DNA from: Sediminibacterium goheungense | GTDB lineage: Bacteria; Bacteroidota; Bacteroidia; Chitinophagales; Chitinophagaceae | Assembly: GCF_004361915.1 (NCBI RefSeq) | Contig: NZ_SNWP01000014.1 | Span: 62,001-126,000, forward strand | Direction: 5' to 3' | Length of the DNA: 64,000 bases | Shown here: piece after piece, positions 33,194 to 42,400 of the stretch | How positions within the stretch are numbered: position 1 is the stretch's first letter | Layout: each line of letters opens with the position of its first letter | Notes under the pieces: model-generated | Told to the model about the DNA's origin: nothing | The model's input: only the letters and a program-made list of their open reading frames with translations | Database searches by the model: none | Program-made: the position numbers and the translations under genes

Positions 33194-33400
33194 ATGGTGA
33201 ATGGTCAATTGTGAATTGTGAATTGTGAATGAAGAAGGTGAGTAGTTAGTAGTGAGTGGGAGGGTGTGAATGGTGAATGGTGAATGAAAAAAATATTGTG
33301 TTTACACAATATTGATCGTCAGGGGCGAGTTTCGTTTATTGACCATTGACCATTGACCATTGACCATTGACCATTGACCATTGACCATTGACCATTGACC
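33190..33400. repeat. composite repeat element B: inverted heptamer arrays around a core
   Basis: The left part (33190-33285) has GTGAATG, GTCAATT, GTGAATT and GTGAGTA units; the right array (33338-33400) has nine perfect ATTGACC copies in a row. The core 33286-33337 contains ATTGTG, TTTACACAAT, TGATCGTCAGG and CGAGTTTCGT, similar to element A at 28298-28350. It sits between hutG and the YggS gene, whose TATTTTTG box (33413-33420) begins 12 nt after the array. Confidence 0.88.
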
Positions 33401-33412
33401 ATTTCTATTCAC

Positions 33413-33420
33413 TATTTTTG
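33413..33420 (+). promoter_or_regulatory. -7 box of yggS
   Basis: TATTTTTG fits TAnnTTTG and lies 14 nt before the ATG at 33435. The TTG triplets that recur every 7 nt in the ATTGACC array just upstream could offer a -33 contact (for example 33388-33390), but the spacing is not exact. Confidence 0.45.
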
Positions 33421-33434
33421 CAAAAAATCAAGCC

Positions 33435-34094
33435 ATGTCTGTGAATGTTGAGCAGTATGCAGCAATTAGTAACGAGCTTGCCGCAAAGAAAGTAACATTG
33501 GTAGCGGTGAGTAAAACCAAGCCGGTTGCTGATATTGAGGCTTTGTATGCTTTGGGTCAAAGAGATTTTGGAGAAAACTATGTGCAGGAGCTCGTAGATA
33601 AGCAGACATCTTTACCGGGAGATATACGCTGGCATTTTATTGGACATTTACAGTCGAATAAGGTGAAATATATAGCACCATTTGTATACCTGATCCATGG
33701 TGTAGACAGCTTGAAACTATTGAAAGAAATTGATAAGCAAGCCGCCAAAAATAACCGTACTATTCAATGCCTTTTACAGGTTCATATTGCCAGTGAAGAA
33801 ACCAAGTTCGGTATGGATGAGCATGAACTGGCTGAAGCTTTGGCCCAACTTCATTTATTTTCCAATGTAAAAGTATGTGGGTTGATGGGTATGGCTTCTT
33901 TCAGTGATGATGAAACCAAAGTGCGGAATGAATTCAAAGTCTTACATCAGTTATTTCTCAAATCCGCCTTCAGCGATCCTGCATCAGCGATCCTCAGTAT
34001 GGGTATGAGTGGTGATTATAAAATGGCTATAGAGGAGGGCAGTAATATGGTACGAATCGGTAGTTTGTTGTTTGGTGCAAGGGTCTATCCGTAA
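33435..34094 (+). CDS. yggS: YggS family PLP homeostasis protein
   Basis: 219 residues, normal for the family. VAVSKTKP carries the PLP lysine (Lys27); GENYVQEL, WHFIGHLQSNKVKYI, HGVDSLKLLKEID, KFGMDEHEL, GLMGMASF and SMGMSGDYKMAIEEGSNMVRIGSLLFG are all standard. The protein binds pyridoxal phosphate and keeps vitamin B6 pools balanced; it has no proven enzyme activity. It ends at an inverted repeat shared with the convergent M20 gene. Confidence 0.96.
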   Translation: MSVNVEQYAAISNELAAKKVTLVAVSKTKPVADIEALYALGQRDFGENYVQELVDKQTSLPGDIRWHFIGHLQSNKVKYIAPFVYLIHGVDSLKLLKEIDKQAAKNNRTIQCLLQVHIASEETKFGMDEHELAEALAQLHLFSNVKVCGLMGMASFSDDETKVRNEFKVLHQLFLKSAFSDPASAILSMGMSGDYKMAIEEGSNMVRIGSLLFGARVYP

Positions 34095-34097
34095 AAA

Positions 34098-34157
34098 TGC
34101 TCCTGAAAGCAGAGAGATACAATCAACAATACTTTGTATTTCTGTGCTTTCGGAGCA
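34098..34157. terminator. imperfect hairpin between convergent genes
   Basis: TGCTCCTGAAAGCAGAGAG (from 34098) pairs, with a few mismatches, with CTGTGCTTTCGGAGCA (ending 34157) over a loop of about 15 nt. It lies between the ends of yggS and the M20 amidohydrolase and is likely a two-way terminator, although without a clear T-run. Confidence 0.55.
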
Positions 34158-34165
34158 ATCAATCT

Positions 34166-35458
34166 CTACTTTTTACTTTTAGCATAATCAAATACCAATT
34201 GACAAAAAGCTTTCACACCTAAATCAAAACCACTTTCATCAATATAGAAATCAGGTGTATGGTGTAAAGATGCTTTTGCGGGATCCATTCCTTTTGGCAT
34301 ACCGCCCAGGTAAAAGAAGAAGCTGGGTATGTTTACACCGTAGAAAGAAAAATCTTCAGCTCCGGTATCCCAATCGCGTTCAACTACATTTCCTTTACCT
34401 GCTGCTTTTTCGAGGAAGGGCAGGGTTAGTTTAACCAATGCAGGGTCATTATAGGTTACCAGTGTTTTGGTATCAATAAATACATCTGCTTCAGCGCCAG
34501 AACTGGCTGCGATATGTTTCACTGTATTTCTGATTCTTTCATGTACTTCTTTCTGCATTTTACTGTCGAGTGTACGGATGGTTCCCAGCATTTCACATTC
34601 TTCAGGAATGATATTGTTTCGAACACCTGAATGAATGGATCCTACGCTAATTACAACCGGTGCTTTGGTAAGTTCCATCTGACGACTTACAATCTGCTGT
34701 AACCCTTCAATAATATTGGCGGCTGCGGCAATGGGGTCTACACCAGTCCAGGGTTTGGAGCCATGGGCACCTTTGCCTTTTACTTTGATCCGGAACCAGT
34801 CTGAAGAAGCCATAAACGAACCTGATTTGTATTGTAACTGTCCGGCAGGTACTTCTGACTTAATATGCATACCAAATACAGCTTCTACTTTTGGATTGTT
34901 AAGTACACCTTCTTTCACCATCAGAGAAGCCCCACCTTCTTCATTGTCAGGAGCACCTTCTTCAGCTGGTTGAAATAGAAATACTACCGTACCAGGTACT
35001 TCCTGTTGCATTTTCTTTAATACAGTAGCAGTTCCCATTAATATGGAAGTATGGGAATCATGTCCGCAGGCATGCATTACACCTACATTTTGTCCGTTAA
35101 ACTCGGTGGTAACTTTGGAGGCAAAGGGAATGTTTACACGTTCTGTTACGGGTAAAGCATCAATATCTGCACGCAATGCAACTACCGGACCTGGTTTGCC
35201 GCCTTTTAATACCGCAACCACACCGGTTTTGGCAACATTGGCTTTTACTTCATATCCGATAGATCTTAGATAGTCAGCTATATATGCACCCGTTTTAAAC
35301 TCGCGATTCGATAATTCAGGATTCTGGTGAAAATGTCTGCGCCATTCAACCAGTTTCGGTGTAATATCTTTCACCAGTTGTGGATAGGAAGCTGGCATGT
35401 CCTGCGCATTAGCAAAACTGCTGATGGCAAACACTGTACCGAATAGAAGAGTTCTCAT
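34166..35458 (-). CDS. exported M20 family amidohydrolase
   Basis: 430 residues from ATG 35458, which opens the signal peptide MRTLLFGTVFAISSFANAQ. The M20D motifs are WRRHFHQNPELSNREFKT, ALRADIDALPV, MHACGHDSHTSILMG, FLFQPAEEG, GMHIKSEVPAGQ and the closing LHHTPDFYIDE. Members hydrolyse N-acyl amino acids, hippurate or indole-acetyl amino acids. The signal peptide suggests a periplasmic enzyme that trims acylated amino acids or peptides. Confidence 0.93.
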   Translation of the reverse strand: MRTLLFGTVFAISSFANAQDMPASYPQLVKDITPKLVEWRRHFHQNPELSNREFKTGAYIADYLRSIGYEVKANVAKTGVVAVLKGGKPGPVVALRADIDALPVTERVNIPFASKVTTEFNGQNVGVMHACGHDSHTSILMGTATVLKKMQQEVPGTVVFLFQPAEEGAPDNEEGGASLMVKEGVLNNPKVEAVFGMHIKSEVPAGQLQYKSGSFMASSDWFRIKVKGKGAHGSKPWTGVDPIAAAANIIEGLQQIVSRQMELTKAPVVISVGSIHSGVRNNIIPEECEMLGTIRTLDSKMQKEVHERIRNTVKHIAASSGAEADVFIDTKTLVTYNDPALVKLTLPFLEKAAGKGNVVERDWDTGAEDFSFYGVNIPSFFFYLGGMPKGMDPAKASLHHTPDFYIDESGFDLGVKAFCQLVFDYAKSKK

Positions 35459-35571
35459 GTAATAAGCAGTGGTTAAAATGTATTGCAATGATTTATTACA
35501 GCAATATACACAGAGTATCTGACCTTTTGATAATTAAAAAAAGGATTATATTTATACAAATCTATATCACT

Positions 35572-35988
35572 ATGAGAAAAATTATCACCATCTGTTTAGC
35601 CAGTTCACTTGTTTTTTCTGTTCAGGCCAGTGTTGTTACCGATATTTCTACAGGTTCCACTTCCACTACAGTTGTTACTACTCCTGTTCTCAATGATGTA
35701 GTTGCAGAAGACGCACTTCGTGAGTTCAAAAGTCTCAGCCGTACGGAAAAAAAAGCACGCATGAAAGAAGTTAGGAAAATGCTGCGTGAATATAAAGCTA
35801 CCAAAAAAGCAGGAGGGGAAGTGAGTACCAATCAGGTACTGCTTGGCATTCTGTGTGTGTTACTCCCACCGCTGGCCGTAGGCTTACACCAGGGCGAAAT
35901 CAACGGAAAATTCTGGCTCAGCCTGTTGCTTACTTTGTTATTCTGGCTGCCGGGAGTGATTTATGCGTTGATTGTGGTGTTTGGTTAA
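35572..35988 (+). CDS. exported YqaE/Pmp3-type membrane protein
   Basis: 138 residues from ATG 35572. A signal peptide (MRKIITICLASSLVFSVQA) and a Ser/Thr-rich linker precede a basic stretch (SRTEKKARMKEVRKMLREYKATKK) and a C-terminal Pmp3/YqaE domain with two membrane helices: VLLGILCVLLPPLAVGL and KFWLSLLLTLLFWLPGVIYAL. Pmp3 proteins are small stress-linked membrane proteins; the function of the long N-terminal form, frequent in Bacteroidota, is unknown. Confidence 0.87.
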   Translation: MRKIITICLASSLVFSVQASVVTDISTGSTSTTVVTTPVLNDVVAEDALREFKSLSRTEKKARMKEVRKMLREYKATKKAGGEVSTNQVLLGILCVLLPPLAVGLHQGEINGKFWLSLLLTLLFWLPGVIYALIVVFG

Positions 35989-35992
35989 ACAA

Positions 35993-36106
35993 TTTGAAAA
36001 TTTGAGAATTTGGAAATTTGGAAATGATCAGGTTTGTATTATTTGATAATTTTCCAATTAGGTATATTTTCATTTTCAAATTTCCAAATTTCCAAATTTC
36101 CAAATT
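35993..36106. repeat. 8-nt inverted arrays (TTTGGAAA / TTTCCAAA)
   Basis: Left array: TTTGAAAA, TTTGAGAA, TTTGGAAA, TTTGGAAA (35993-36024). Right array: TTTTCAAA followed by three TTTCCAAA (36073-36104). The arms pair over about 48 nt. The period here is 8, not 7 as elsewhere. The right array codes for the last residues and stop of the acetyltransferase gene at 36076. Confidence 0.85.
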
Positions 36107-36639
36107 ATAACATCCCATTCATCAACATGATCATGATACGTATGTATGGTTTCAAAACCTACTTTTTTATGGGCATGAAGGGAACGGTGGTTGGAGGTGG
36201 AGACTTCTGTTAACAGGAAATCGTATTGGTTACCATAAACCGTTTTATGGTGCTCGTACAATTGTTCGAATAAACCTTTACCACGATGCTCTTTGGCAAT
36301 ACAGATTTGCCCCATCATATAATACCGGTAATCGTTAATTGATTTCCCACGATAGGTAAGGGGAGATAGATTGTTGAGCATTATTTTCATTTCTGTATGC
36401 ACTTCTGCCATTTCGTGTGTGGCTGTTAATGCATAACCTACCACTTCGTCATGATAAGTAACAATGATACTGGGTGCTATCTCATGCATAGCCGTTAATA
36501 AATCAACACTGTATTCCCAGGTAAGAAAACCCTGGTCTTTTTTAGTAAGGTCGTCAATCGCCGATTTCAGGTTGGCAGCAGACAATGCTGCTATCTGTTG
36601 AATTTGTCTGGCATTGGTAACGAGCTGTGCCTGATACAT
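36076..36639 (-). CDS. GNAT family acetyltransferase with repeat-encoded C-terminus
   Basis: 187 residues. YMMGQICIAKEHRGKGLFEQLYEHHKTVY contains the acetyl-CoA pyrophosphate loop (RGKGLF) and LTEVSTSNHRSLHAHKKVGFETIHTYHDHVDEWDVI is the usual GNAT ending. The last nine residues (IWKFGNLEI) and the stop are read from the TTTGGAAA repeat array, so the array has supplied a new C-terminus. The start lies 8 nt after the mutase stop, suggesting cotranscription. Confidence 0.88.
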   Translation of the reverse strand: MYQAQLVTNARQIQQIAALSAANLKSAIDDLTKKDQGFLTWEYSVDLLTAMHEIAPSIIVTYHDEVVGYALTATHEMAEVHTEMKIMLNNLSPLTYRGKSINDYRYYMMGQICIAKEHRGKGLFEQLYEHHKTVYGNQYDFLLTEVSTSNHRSLHAHKKVGFETIHTYHDHVDEWDVIIWKFGNLEI

Positions 36640-36647
36640 AGCGTTGT

Positions 36648-38201
36648 TTATTGATATTCTCCGAAAACTTTTCTTAAAGTATCTGAAATCTCTCCCAGTG
36701 TGGCATATTGTTCTACAGCATGAATCACCATTGGCATCAAGTTTTCGCCCGAAATGGCGGCATTACTGATCGCAGAAAGTGAGGCATCAACCTGTTCTTT
36801 GTTCCTTGTATTCCTGAGTACTTTAAGCTTGTCTGACTGAACCTGTCTGATGCTGTCATCAATTTTAAATACAGGAGTTGTATTGATTTCATCTACCTGA
36901 AATTTATTGACTCCGACAATTATTTTTTCGCCGCTTTCAATATTGCGCTGGTATTCATAGGCACTTCTGGCTATTTCGTCTTGCATAAAGCCTTCTTCAA
37001 TCGCACTTACACTGCCACCCATCGCATCAATTTTATGTACCAGTTCCCATGCTTTCTGTTCAACCTCGGTAGTTAGGTTTTCAATAAAATAGCTACCGGC
37101 TAATGGGTCTACGGTATCCGGTGCACCACTTTCGAAGGCAACGATCTGTTGTGTACGCAAAGCAATTCTGGCAGCTTCTTCAGTAGGCAGGCTCAATGCT
37201 TCATCGTAACCATTGGTATGCAGGCTTTGTGTACCACCTAATACCGCTGCCAGTGTTTGTATGGTTACCCTGCAAATATTGTTGAGTGGCTGTTGTGCTG
37301 TTAAGGTAGCCCCACCTGTTTGCGTATGAAAACGCAGCATCATGGCTTTTTCGTCTGTTGCTCCCAGTTCTTTCATCATCTGTGCCCACATTCTTCTGGC
37401 TGCCCGGAACTTCGCCACTTCTTCAAAGAGATTGTTATGTGCATTAAAAAAGAAAGAAAGTCTTTTTCCAAATACGTTAATGTCCAATCCTTTTGCCAAT
37501 GCTGCCTGCACATAGGCTTTACCATTACTGAGGGTAAAAGCAATTTCCTGTACGGCGGTACTACCTGCTTCGCGGATGTGGTAACCCGAAATGGAAATCG
37601 TGTTCCATTTTGGTAACTCTTTACTGCACCATTCAAAAATATCGGTGATGATACGCATGGATGGCTTTGGTGGATATATATAAGTTCCACGGGCGGCATA
37701 TTCTTTCAGGATATCATTCTGAATGGTTCCACTGATTTTCTTCAGATCGGCACCCTGCTTTTTCGCGAGTGCCACATAAAAAGCAAGCAATATAAAACCG
37801 GTTGCATTAATGGTCATAGATGTACTTACCTGTTCCAGTTGTATACCCTTAAACAGTGTTTCCATATCTTCCAGGCTATCAATCGCTACACCTACCTTAC
37901 CAACCTCACCTTCAGCAAGCGCATGATCACTGTCGTATCCAATCTGCGTTGGGAGGTCAAAAGCCACACTTAATCCCATCACACCCTGTGATAAGAGATA
38001 ATGGTATCGCTTATTGCTTTCTTCAGCAGTAGAAAAGCCTGCATACTGTCGCATTGTCCATAATTTTCCGCGATACATATCCGGCTGTACACCCCTTGTA
38101 TAGGGAAATTCTCCGGGCTGTTCAGGATCCGTTACCGGATTGTCTCCAGGTTGGTATACTTGCTTTATTTCAATGCCGCTGTCGGTAGTGATTTTTTTCA
38201 T
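36648..38201 (-). CDS. acyl-CoA mutase large subunit (methylmalonyl-CoA mutase-like, no B12 domain)
   Basis: 517 residues from ATG 38201. [68 protein letters not shown] and [25 protein letters not shown] are methylmalonyl-CoA mutase barrel motifs. The chain ends soon after the barrel, without the DxHxxG cobalamin-binding domain, so a separate B12-binding subunit is needed and is not in the window. Likely role: rearrangement of methylmalonyl-CoA/succinyl-CoA or a similar acyl-CoA. The in-frame codons upstream of 38201 come from spacer repeats. Confidence 0.93.
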   Translation of the reverse strand: MKKITTDSGIEIKQVYQPGDNPVTDPEQPGEFPYTRGVQPDMYRGKLWTMRQYAGFSTAEESNKRYHYLLSQGVMGLSVAFDLPTQIGYDSDHALAEGEVGKVGVAIDSLEDMETLFKGIQLEQVSTSMTINATGFILLAFYVALAKKQGADLKKISGTIQNDILKEYAARGTYIYPPKPSMRIITDIFEWCSKELPKWNTISISGYHIREAGSTAVQEIAFTLSNGKAYVQAALAKGLDINVFGKRLSFFFNAHNNLFEEVAKFRAARRMWAQMMKELGATDEKAMMLRFHTQTGGATLTAQQPLNNICRVTIQTLAAVLGGTQSLHTNGYDEALSLPTEEAARIALRTQQIVAFESGAPDTVDPLAGSYFIENLTTEVEQKAWELVHKIDAMGGSVSAIEEGFMQDEIARSAYEYQRNIESGEKIIVGVNKFQVDEINTTPVFKIDDSIRQVQSDKLKVLRNTRNKEQVDASLSAISNAAISGENLMPMVIHAVEQYATLGEISDTLRKVFGEYQ

Positions 38202-38221
38202 GGTAGGAAATTTAGAGGGGC

Positions 38222-38292
38222 GTGAATGGTGAATGGTCAATTGTCAATTTAATCTATAAAGCGTATTCACCATTCATCATTGACCATTCACA
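38222..38292. repeat. heptamer inverted arrays
   Basis: Left GTGAATG, GTGAATG, GTCAATT, GTCAATT (38222-38249) and right ATTCACC, ATTCATC, ATTGACC, ATTCACA (38265-38292) can pair. The TGA stop of the gene at 38288 lies in the last unit. Confidence 0.85.
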
Positions 38293-38791
38293 TTAATGTT
38301 TTCGCTTCATAACTCAGCGCTTCGCTGACAATTTCATGCAGATTCGATTTGGGATCTCTCATCAGGTATTCCAAAATGGCACGATTCAGATCGGCAGCAG
38401 GTGCTATACTGGGAATCCTTGCACCAACCTGATTGATGATTAACAAATTATTTTCTTTAAGGTTGCGGATGGCATTCCATACTTCTGCTGATACATAGAT
38501 CTGCTGGGAGATATTGTAATCAAATTCGTCTTTGATGTGTTTGCCCAGTAAGAACTGCATTTCACTTGCAGAAACATCCGGATTACCCAGACGGCTGATC
38601 AGATTGGCTAAGGCGATCCGGTCGGTGAGCAGGGTTAGCCTTTCATAAGCCTGTAAACGGAGCTGTAAAGAACCTTTTTTGTCATTTGTTTCTTCCCGTT
38701 GGTTCTTTCTTTGCAGGTAAAAGAGATAGCCGGCAAAACCAGCAATCATCAGGGCTATTACCACTGTTAACAACATCGTAGTATCGAGCAT
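38288..38791 (-). CDS. single-pass membrane protein, conserved in Bacteroidota (DUF7935-like)
   Basis: 167 residues from ATG 38791. One membrane segment (MLLTVVIALMIAGFAGYLFY) is followed by a soluble helical domain: LQLRLQAYERLTLLTDRIALANLISRL, SEMQFLLGKHIKDEFDYNISQQIYVS, AVWNAIRNLKENNLLIINQV. I know this type as a conserved uncharacterised family; the DUF number is from memory. A TTG start at 38809 would add six residues. Confidence 0.75.
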   Translation of the reverse strand: MLDTTMLLTVVIALMIAGFAGYLFYLQRKNQREETNDKKGSLQLRLQAYERLTLLTDRIALANLISRLGNPDVSASEMQFLLGKHIKDEFDYNISQQIYVSAEVWNAIRNLKENNLLIINQVGARIPSIAPAADLNRAILEYLMRDPKSNLHEIVSEALSYEAKTLM

Positions 38792-38913
38792 TGCGTCGAA
38801 TTTTGACAAAAGTAAGCTCTAAGGATGAATTCAGCTTTACCAATGGAAAAACTAATGCCATTCCTTTTCCGCCTATCGAAACTGCCATTATCAGTCAATA
38901 TTCAAATCATTCG

Positions 38914-38921
38914 TAAATTTG
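38914..38921 (+). promoter_or_regulatory. -7 box of the Fe-S carrier gene
   Basis: TAAATTTG matches TAnnTTTG exactly, 18 nt before the ATG at 38939. Confidence 0.45.
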
Positions 38922-38938
38922 TATCGTAAATACATTTT

Positions 38939-39283
38939 ATGAGTACAATCACAAGCACACCGGTAACCTTAACAGCAGGCGCTATTCTCGAAATACGCAG
39001 ACTGATGGGAGAGGAAGGTTTTGACCCATCTCAGGTTTTACGTGTAGGTGTGAAAGGTGGGGGATGCAGTGGTATGACCTATGTATTGGGCTTTGATCAA
39101 GCTACAGCTGAAGATGAACATTTCTCCATTGAAGGCATACCCTGTATTATGAATAAAAGCCACCAGCTATATCTGTACGGAATGGAAATAGACTGGCAGG
39201 GCGGACTGAATAGCCGTGGTTTTACTTTTAGCAATCCCAATGCCAGTAAAACCTGTGGTTGCGGAACCTCTTTCGCTGTATAA
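38939..39283 (+). CDS. A-type iron-sulfur cluster carrier (HesB/IscA/ErpA family)
   Basis: 114 residues. The three conserved cysteines are present: Cys43 in GGGCSGMTYVLGF and Cys106/Cys108 in KTCGCGTSF. A-type carriers receive Fe-S clusters from the scaffold and hand them to apo-proteins. The gene is monocistronic and followed by a strong hairpin terminator. Which of the IscA, ErpA or SufA roles it has cannot be told from the sequence. Confidence 0.95.
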   Translation: MSTITSTPVTLTAGAILEIRRLMGEEGFDPSQVLRVGVKGGGCSGMTYVLGFDQATAEDEHFSIEGIPCIMNKSHQLYLYGMEIDWQGGLNSRGFTFSNPNASKTCGCGTSFAV

Positions 39284-39287
39284 TTTT

Positions 39288-39367
39288 ATTAGGTATTATG
39301 AACTAGGTGTTAGGGGTTGAATGAAAAGATAAACTTCCCTACTTATCTTATCTAAATCCTAATACCT
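39288..39367. repeat. inverted spacer repeat ATTAGGTATT / AATACCTAAT
   Basis: ATTAGGTATT near 39289 and AATACCTAAT near 39361 are inverted copies; between them are GTGTTAGG and CTAAATCC units of the same style. It precedes the terminator hairpin. Confidence 0.5.
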
Positions 39368-39410
39368 AATAAAAAAGCGGCTGTTCATTTTGAACAGCCG
39401 CTTTTTTATT
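39368..39410. terminator. strong two-way terminator
   Basis: AATAAAAAAGCGGCTGTTCA (39368-39387) pairs perfectly with the segment 39391-39410, which ends GCTTTTTTATT, over a 3-nt loop. A-run and T-run on both sides let it serve both the Fe-S carrier gene and secDF. Confidence 0.93.
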
Positions 39411-39424
39411 ATTTTAACAGAGTC

Positions 39425-42400
39425 CTATTTCTCTTTATTAGGTTTACCCAGTGGTTTGTCTTTTGCAAAGTCAACCAGGATCGGTGCCGCAACGAAGATA
39501 GAAGAGTAGGTACCTGTGAATACACCAATCATCATGGCAAATGAGAAACCTTTGGTTACTTCACCACCGAAGATAAACAGGATCAGAATGGTGAGGAACA
39601 CGGTGAGTGAGGTCATGATGGTACGACTCAATGTTTCATTGATCGCTTTATTGATGATGGCTCCGTTATTCATTCCTTTCAGCATACCACTGTCTTCACG
39701 GATACGGTCATACACAATTACGGTATCGTTCATAGAGAAACCAATTACCGTCAGAATCGCAGCAATAAAGTGCTGGTCAATTTCTAATGGGAACGGTACA
39801 ATGGTACGTGCGTAGCTGAATACAATCAGGGTAACAAATACGTCGTGCATCAATGAGAAAATAGTACCCAGTGAATATCTCCAGTCGCGGAAACGCAGGA
39901 AGATATACAGACAGATTGCAATGACAGCGAAAATGGTTGCTTTTGTGGCACCCGCTTTCAGGTCATCAGAAATCGTGGGTAATACCGTCTGAGAGCTTTG
40001 CTTGTATTTGGTTTCAAAATCTGTAAAGTTCAATCCAGCAGGCAGGTGTTTCTGCAGGCCGGTATACAAAGTACGTTCAACCAGTGAATCGATATTATTA
40101 CCTGTTTCTTCAATTTTGAAAGAAGTCGTAATGTTCAATTGATTATTACTGTTCACCGTTTTAATGATCGGAGATTCACCGAATGCGGCTTTCAGATCGT
40201 CACGAACGGCTTCTACGTTCACCGGTTTATCGAATTTAACAGTATAGCTACGTCCACCCGCAAATTCAACACCTTCATCAAATCCATTGAAAAAAGTAGA
40301 AATACCTAACAGGAAGATTATGGCAGAAATTACATAAGCGATCTTTCTGTATTCAATGAACTTGAAGGCTGCTTTCTGGAAGATGCTTCTGGAGATCTTG
40401 GTAAAATATTCAAAGTGACGGTTTTTGTTTGTGTACCAGTCAGTGATCAACCTTGATACCAGGATACCGCAGAACAATGACAGCAGAATACCTATAATCT
40501 GTGTGGTGGCAAAACCTAATACCGGACCCAGACCAAAATAGGCGAGGATAATGGCAGTTAATAAGGTAGTGATGTGGCCATCCAGTACAGGTGCCAGTGA
40601 ACGCTTATAACCATCGTTAACAGCTGCCTGATAACTTTTTCCTTTGGTAAGCTCTTCTTTAATACGCTCAAAGATGATAACGTTGGTATCTACCGCCATA
40701 CCGATGGTTAATACCAGACCTGCAATACCCGGAGCTGTTAAGGTAAAGCCCAATGCACTCAATATACCTACTGTAAACAGGAGGTTCAGGATAAGGGCAA
40801 TATTGGCAACCCAGCCACCGGTATTAAAGTAAACCAGCATCAGTATAAAGATGACAAGGAAAGAAATACCAAAAGATAAAGCACCACCTTTTACAGATTC
40901 GCTACCCAGGGTTGGACCTACCTGTTGTTCCTGAACAATTTTGGCAGGAGCGGGTAATTTACCGCTTTCGAGTATTTCAGAAAGATCCTGTGCCTCTTTC
41001 AGGGTATAATTACCACTGATCTGAGAATTACCTGTAGTAATAGGATCGTTTACGTTAGGAGCAGAATAAACAAAGTTATCGAGAACGATCGCAATAGGTT
41101 TGCCTACATTACGGGTAGTCATTTTAGCCCAGATATTGCTACCGATTTTATCCATATTCATTTTGATAGCAATACGTCCACGCTCATCAAAATCCTGAGC
41201 CGCACTCGAAATATGATCGCCTTCCAGTTCTGCTTGGCCATTGTCTAAGGTTTTGATGGCATAGAAAGCCAGGATATCTTTCATGCTGGCGTCAGAAGAT
41301 TCTGTTTTACCATACATGAAAGCCAGATTGGAAGGGAATTTAGCTTTCACAAAATCCAGTTTCAGGTAATCATTGAGGGTACCTGTGTCTTTTGACTGGA
41401 TATAACCCAATGCAGCAGGGAAGATGGTTCTTCCTGAAGACTGGTCAGCATAAGGTTGAGAGAACTGAATCAGACGTGCAATCGGATTCTGGTTAAGGCT
41501 ATCTTTCGGAACATTGGTTTTAGCTCCGGCAGTAGTCGTTTTATTGATACCCGATAAGGTAGCTGTTTTGGTAGTATCCCCCGTTTCTTTAACGGCTGCA
41601 GTTACTTCTTCCTTTTTAGTAGTATCAGCCACCTGTGTGCCATTCAGATAATCCTGAACCGCTTTATCGGCGGCCACCAGACCTTCCTGTAAATCGCGAC
41701 TCTCAAAAGTATATACTTCGAAGAACTGAAGATTGGCGGTAGACTGTAAATAAGACCTTACACGTTCTTTGTCGTTTACACCTGCCAGTTCAATATTGAT
41801 GATGCCTTTTGCAGGATCAGGATTGATGGTAGGAGAAGCCACACCAAAACGGTCGATACGTGTACGGAGAATACGGAAAGTATTATTGAAAGCTGCAGTA
41901 GCCTGTTCTTTCAGGTAGTTGCCTACTGCATCATCTGAAGCATCAAATTTCACCTTACCGGCACTGCGGGCTGCAAAGAAAGAAGCCAGACCACCTGAAG
42001 GATTGAGTTTTTTGTATTCTTCACGGAACAAAGTGATCAGGTCTGCACCACTATTGGCTTTACGGGCCACAGCAGCATTCAATGCTTTATTAAACACCGG
42101 ATCTTTTGTATAATTGGCCAATGACTTGATCAGCCCGTCGAGTCCCACTTCCATGGTAACGCTCATACCACCCTGAAGATCGAGACCGAGCATCAGTTCT
42201 TTTTCTTTTGCACTTCTGTACGTCGTTAAACCAAAAGCAAGTTTAGTGTCTTTGGTACTGTCCAATAAACGCTGTAAGCGGTCTTTCTTTATTTCAGCCA
42301 GACTATCGGCATAGATGGCCTGAAGCTCTTTGTTACCGGGGTATTTCTGTTCCGGTGTAGGAAAGCGCTTGATCCAGGCCTGGGCCTTTTCATCCATAGC

